Below are positions 33,724 through 36,330 of a DNA stretch of 36,330 nucleotides, in pieces. Made by a program: the position numbers and the translations under genes. The stretch covers positions 1-36,330 of the forward strand of contig CAZWUU010000002.1 in assembly GCA_964637485.1 (NCBI GenBank), in the 5' to 3' direction. This DNA comes from C7867-002 sp964637485. Its GTDB lineage: Bacteria; Patescibacteriota; Minisyncoccia; Phycocordibacterales; PALSA-1337. How positions within the stretch are numbered: position 1 is the first letter of the stretch; every line of letters begins with the position of its first letter. Below the pieces are notes generated by a model. That model had not been told where the DNA came from and did no database searches. It saw only the letters and a program-made list of their open reading frames with translations.

Positions 33724-34194
33724 ATGAACGCCTTCATTAATCTCGAAAACACGAGACGAAATGACCAGAAGGAAATAATGGAGCAGATTAACCGTGAGAA
33801 ACATTGCCCTTTTTGCAAAGAAAATCTCGACAAATATCATAAGAAGCCGATAATCAAAGAAGGAAAATTTTGGATACTAACTGATAATCAGTGGCCATAC
33901 GAAAAAGTTAAGCATCAACTGTTGGCTATTTACAAATCACACATAGAGCATATCGAGCAGATGAATCCTGAAGCCGGTTCAGAGCTCATCGAAATGTTTC
34001 AGAATGAGTCAAAAAACAGAAATATTCCCGGTGGAGGAATAGCTATCAGATTTGGGGGACAATCCGAACACGGCACATACGGAAACAGTGTTCTGCATCT
34101 TCATGCGCATCTTATTGAACCAGATCTTGCCGCCTTAAATCCCGAAGAATCTTGGAAATTCAAGTTCGGTCAGCCAAAAAATTACAAGAAATGA
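33724..34194 (+). CDS. HIT-family hydrolase
   Basis: The 156-residue product has the histidine-triad active site HLHAH (125-129 within SVLHLHAHLIEP) and a CPFC knuckle (28-31) that could bind zinc with later His. HIT enzymes hydrolyse or transfer nucleotidyl groups (Ap4A, AMP-lysine and similar). The N-terminal 25 residues are an unusual charged extension. It lies 4 bp after thyA, so co-transcription is expected; that suggests a housekeeping role in the nucleotide block, but the substrate cannot be read. Confidence 0.88.
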   Translation: MNAFINLENTRRNDQKEIMEQINREKHCPFCKENLDKYHKKPIIKEGKFWILTDNQWPYEKVKHQLLAIYKSHIEHIEQMNPEAGSELIEMFQNESKNRNIPGGGIAIRFGGQSEHGTYGNSVLHLHAHLIEPDLAALNPEESWKFKFGQPKNYKK

Positions 34195-34238
34195 CACAGA
34201 TGTGATCATGTATCATTAAACTTGCAATAAAATTTGCT

Positions 34239-35099
34239 CTATTTTGCTTTTTTAACAAAAATAATTTTAACTCCCTTACTTTTTAGTATTCTCTTCCCAT
34301 CCAACACTCCATAACCACCTGAATAATATAGTTTTGAAATACCTGAATATGCAATCAATTTTGCACACGGCGGACAAGGAAAGGTGGTTACATACATAGA
34401 CGTTCCTTTCAAAGAAACACCCTTCAGGGCCGCCTCAGCTATGAGGCCAGCTTCAGCATGCATGGCGGTCGATAATTCCAGATTAACTCCTTTACTAAAA
34501 TCACACCTAGGATCGCCATCTTGATATGGCATATGTTCCGAAGGTACGTGTCGATTGTGAGAAATCAGTACTATCTCATCGCCTTGAACTATTGCAGCTC
34601 CGACACGTCTCCACCAATCACTACTTTTGTTTGCCTCCTCTTTTAGCAAGGCAATGATTTTTTGATCGGAATCCTTATCAGAGATAGTCTGATCAATTTC
34701 TACAGCTGTTTCCTCGGTTGATTTGTGTTTATCCCAACGCAAAAAAACATCGTCGAACACCACCTTATTCTTCGTAAAATAATTATTGCTGATCTCACGC
34801 ATGATTTCATCATTCGGCAAAACAACATCTGTATGTGACTTAGCCAGATCGATCAGATTCTTCTTTGAAGCAACCACTATATTGTCGAAAATGTTCCAAC
34901 CGATTATTGCCTGACGCACCGTTTCTGGTTTTAAGGCTCTCAAATCCTTTGTTAATGCTTTAAAATCTGCCGAGACATCAGATCCTATCAGGTAAAGACT
35001 CTTAATATCAGAATGTTTATCGAAAAATTTCTTATATCCATCGTGCAAAACCGGCACATATGCAACGACGGCCTTATTCTTTGCTTTTGTTTTTTGCAT
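34239..35099 (-). CDS. dCMP deaminase-family protein with unassigned N-terminal domain
   Basis: The C-terminal half (about 140-286 of 286) is a cytidine/deoxycytidylate deaminase: zinc ligands are H214 with catalytic Glu216 (MHAEAG) and C242/C245 (PCPPCAK). SSDWWRRVGAAIV and HMPYQDGDPRCDF match dCMP deaminases. The N-terminal ~135 residues (VVAYVPVLHDGYKKFFDKHS, LYLIGSDV) look like a nucleotidyltransferase-type Rossmann start without a clear HxGH. No family is recognised for it. A longer frame starts at 35129; the ATG at 35099 is preferred because GGA lies 7 nt before it. It overlaps the upstream nucleotidyltransferase gene by 26 bp, so the two are translated together. Predicted role: make dUMP for ThyA. 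Confidence 0.85.
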   Translation of the reverse strand: MQKTKAKNKAVVAYVPVLHDGYKKFFDKHSDIKSLYLIGSDVSADFKALTKDLRALKPETVRQAIIGWNIFDNIVVASKKNLIDLAKSHTDVVLPNDEIMREISNNYFTKNKVVFDDVFLRWDKHKSTEETAVEIDQTISDKDSDQKIIALLKEEANKSSDWWRRVGAAIVQGDEIVLISHNRHVPSEHMPYQDGDPRCDFSKGVNLELSTAMHAEAGLIAEAALKGVSLKGTSMYVTTFPCPPCAKLIAYSGISKLYYSGGYGVLDGKRILKSKGVKIIFVKKAK

Positions 35100-35715
35100 G
35101 TCTCGTTCCACTTCCTGTGATGGCATCATTTATGAGAACTGATAACTTGGGCAAAATGGCTTTTTCGAAACGTTTAGCTAGTTTGAGTTGTAACAATCTT
35201 ATTTTGGCACTGGTAGAAGTGGTAGCCATGGGATCCAAAACCTTCACACGACCGCACAATTTCTGCATTTCTTTCATCTTCTTAATGCCGTATTTCTCGA
35301 GAGTTTCCTTGGTAATGATGAGCGTATCCGGTCTAACCGACTTTATCAATTGCCACTGAGGCATATTATGTTCCTTCAGTGTAACGATATCCACAGATCT
35401 CATATGAGTGACCATTTCAAGACGTTCTTCTTGTGGTACGAGTGGCCTATCGGGGCCCTTTCTCATTCTTACCTTCTTATCACTATCAACACCCACAATC
35501 AAAATATCTCCGTGTTTTTTGGCCTCCTCGAAATATCTAGCGTGCCCGATATGAACCATGTCATACGTACCCTGAGTCAGAACTATTCTAAGACCTAGGC
35601 CTTTTAGGTGATCCGAGATCTCCTTTAATCTTCTGTAATCAGGAACAAATCTGTCCTTGAAATTGGAGTTGATTGAGAAAATACCTCCATTAGTCACAAA
35701 ACCTTTCGAAGTCAT
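35074..35715 (-). CDS. Cytidylyltransferase-like nucleotidyltransferase
   Basis: The 213-residue product has the nucleotidyltransferase signature TQGTYDMVHIGHARYFEEAK (HIGH at 55-58), then RKGPDRPLVPQEERLEMV and TSTSAKIRLL near residue 165. This matches the RfaE/HldE C-terminal and glycerol-3-phosphate cytidylyltransferase group. Residues 1-35 are an unusual extension, and a helical tail follows residue 175. The substrate cannot be chosen among ADP-heptose, CDP-glycerol or other nucleotide-sugar types. It overlaps the dCMP deaminase gene. TTGCGT-16-TATACT lies 7 nt before its ATG, leaderless. Confidence 0.82.
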   Translation of the reverse strand: MTSKGFVTNGGIFSINSNFKDRFVPDYRRLKEISDHLKGLGLRIVLTQGTYDMVHIGHARYFEEAKKHGDILIVGVDSDKKVRMRKGPDRPLVPQEERLEMVTHMRSVDIVTLKEHNMPQWQLIKSVRPDTLIITKETLEKYGIKKMKEMQKLCGRVKVLDPMATTSTSAKIRLLQLKLAKRFEKAILPKLSVLINDAITGSGTRHAKNKSKE

Positions 35716-35722
35716 AAAAACT

Positions 35723-35750
35723 AGTATAATCGCAGGAGCGACAAACGCAA
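35723..35750 (-). promoter_or_regulatory. Promoter of the nucleotidyltransferase gene, partly bidirectional
   Basis: Minus: TTGCGT (35750-35745), 16 nt, TATACT (35728-35723), 7 nt, ATG at 35715. The same bases read TATAAT on the plus strand (35725-35730) toward the DHFR-like gene. Confidence 0.55.
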
Positions 35751-35760
35751 CGATGACATG

Positions 35761-35789
35761 TGCACAGTTTCGTATTGAAATGCTATCAT
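35761..35789 (+). promoter_or_regulatory. Promoter of the DHFR-like gene, leaderless layout
   Basis: TGCACA (35761-35766), 17-nt spacer, TGC-TATCAT with TATCAT at 35784-35789, then 7 nt to the ATG at 35797. Confidence 0.5.
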
Positions 35790-35796
35790 TGTCGCT

Positions 35797-36315
35797 ATGA
35801 ATTGCTTTATCATTTCCTGCCTTACCGCAGACGGTTATATAGGCAAAAATTCATCGCATGCTGCCCACTGGACGAGCAAGGAAGACAAGAAGAGGTTCAT
35901 CGAGATCACAAAGAGGGCTGGAGTCATGGTCATGGGTCTCAACACATGGCTAACTTTTGGCGGTAAACCACTCAAGGATAGATTGCATATAGTTTACTCC
36001 CCCACCCCCCTCGATAATCTGCCTGACAAGGTCGAGTATACGAACAAAAGTCCGAAAGACTTACTGATTGAGCTAGAAGGGCGCGGGTTTAAAGAGGTGG
36101 CGATTTGTGGCGGATCACAGATATATACGATGTTCATGAAGTCGGGTCTGGTCAATAAGCTTTACTTGACTATCGAACCCATATTATTCGGAGACGGCGT
36201 GCGTCTGTTCAAGGAGGATTTAAATTATCGACTGAAATTGGACAAAGCAGAACATACTCCCGGAGGAACAGCCATGCTGGATTATTCGGTTGATAATTCT
36301 GCGCCCCTCGTATAG
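35797..36315 (+). CDS. Dihydrofolate reductase-like protein (RibD C-terminal/DHFR superfamily)
   Basis: The 172-residue product starts IISCLTADGYIGKN and has MGLNTWLTFGGKPLKDRLHI, VAICGGSQIYTMFMKSGLVN, and LYLTIEPILFGDGVRLF. These are the NADPH and folate/pyrimidine-reductase landmarks. DHFR function would recycle the dihydrofolate that ThyA makes. The neighbourhood (dut, thyA, glyA, dCMP deaminase) favours DHFR over RibD. It ends 15 bp before the window edge. Confidence 0.85.
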   Translation: MNCFIISCLTADGYIGKNSSHAAHWTSKEDKKRFIEITKRAGVMVMGLNTWLTFGGKPLKDRLHIVYSPTPLDNLPDKVEYTNKSPKDLLIELEGRGFKEVAICGGSQIYTMFMKSGLVNKLYLTIEPILFGDGVRLFKEDLNYRLKLDKAEHTPGGTAMLDYSVDNSAPLV

Positions 36316-36330
36316 CATATCGGCAGATCT

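Overview
The window looks like a chromosomal segment of a Candidate Phyla Radiation (Patescibacteria, Parcubacteria-like) bacterium. This is an inference from several points. There are small dense genes and almost no Shine-Dalgarno sequences. Secreted surface proteins carry terminal peptidoglycan-binding domains. One protein is a short winged-helix regulator of a type common in these genomes. EF-P has a QQRKP tip loop, and the 23S rRNA 5' domain carries extra sequence. TGA is used as an ordinary stop codon, which argues against the Gracilibacteria/SR1 code. No tRNA, CRISPR array, insertion sequence or prophage was recognised.

Layout. (1) 1-981: the 5' third of a 23S rRNA gene on the minus strand, running off the left edge, with no 16S rRNA gene upstream. 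Upstream lies a ~100-nt putative RNA unit with its own promoter and terminator. (2) 1.36-4.8 kb: a LamG pseudopilin, an MscS-like membrane protein, a winged-helix regulator, and rplJ-rplL. (3) 4.8-11.7 kb: a cell-surface block on the minus strand. It holds an LCAT-like lipase with a beta-helix, a peptidoglycan-binding Ig-repeat protein translationally coupled to a 35-residue membrane peptide, and an S-layer-like protein behind tandem promoters and a long leader. (4) 12.1-15.7 kb: an HTH regulator divergent from ftsK and a small membrane-anchored protein. (5) 15.7-18.5 kb: the rpsF-ssb-rpsR-recA-efp cluster. (6) 18.7-30.8 kb: four aminoacyl-tRNA synthetases (metG, glyS, ileS, argS) interleaved with an M16 peptidase, a membrane-anchored DUF11-like protein and recO. 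IleRS carries a complete histidine-phosphatase domain inside its catalytic core. (7) 30.9-31.1 kb: an orphan structured RNA candidate. (8) 31.1-36.3 kb: a thymidylate/folate module of glyA, dut, thyA, a HIT hydrolase, dCMP deaminase (with an unassigned N-terminal domain), a nucleotidyltransferase and a DHFR-like reductase.

The last block forms a coherent pathway. dCMP deaminase and dUTPase supply dUMP, ThyA makes dTMP using methylene-THF, GlyA regenerates methylene-THF from serine, and the DHFR-like enzyme recycles dihydrofolate.

A striking regulatory theme is that many transcription-unit first genes have a -10 box (often extended, TGN-TATAAT) ending only 6-8 nt before the ATG. This predicts leaderless mRNAs.
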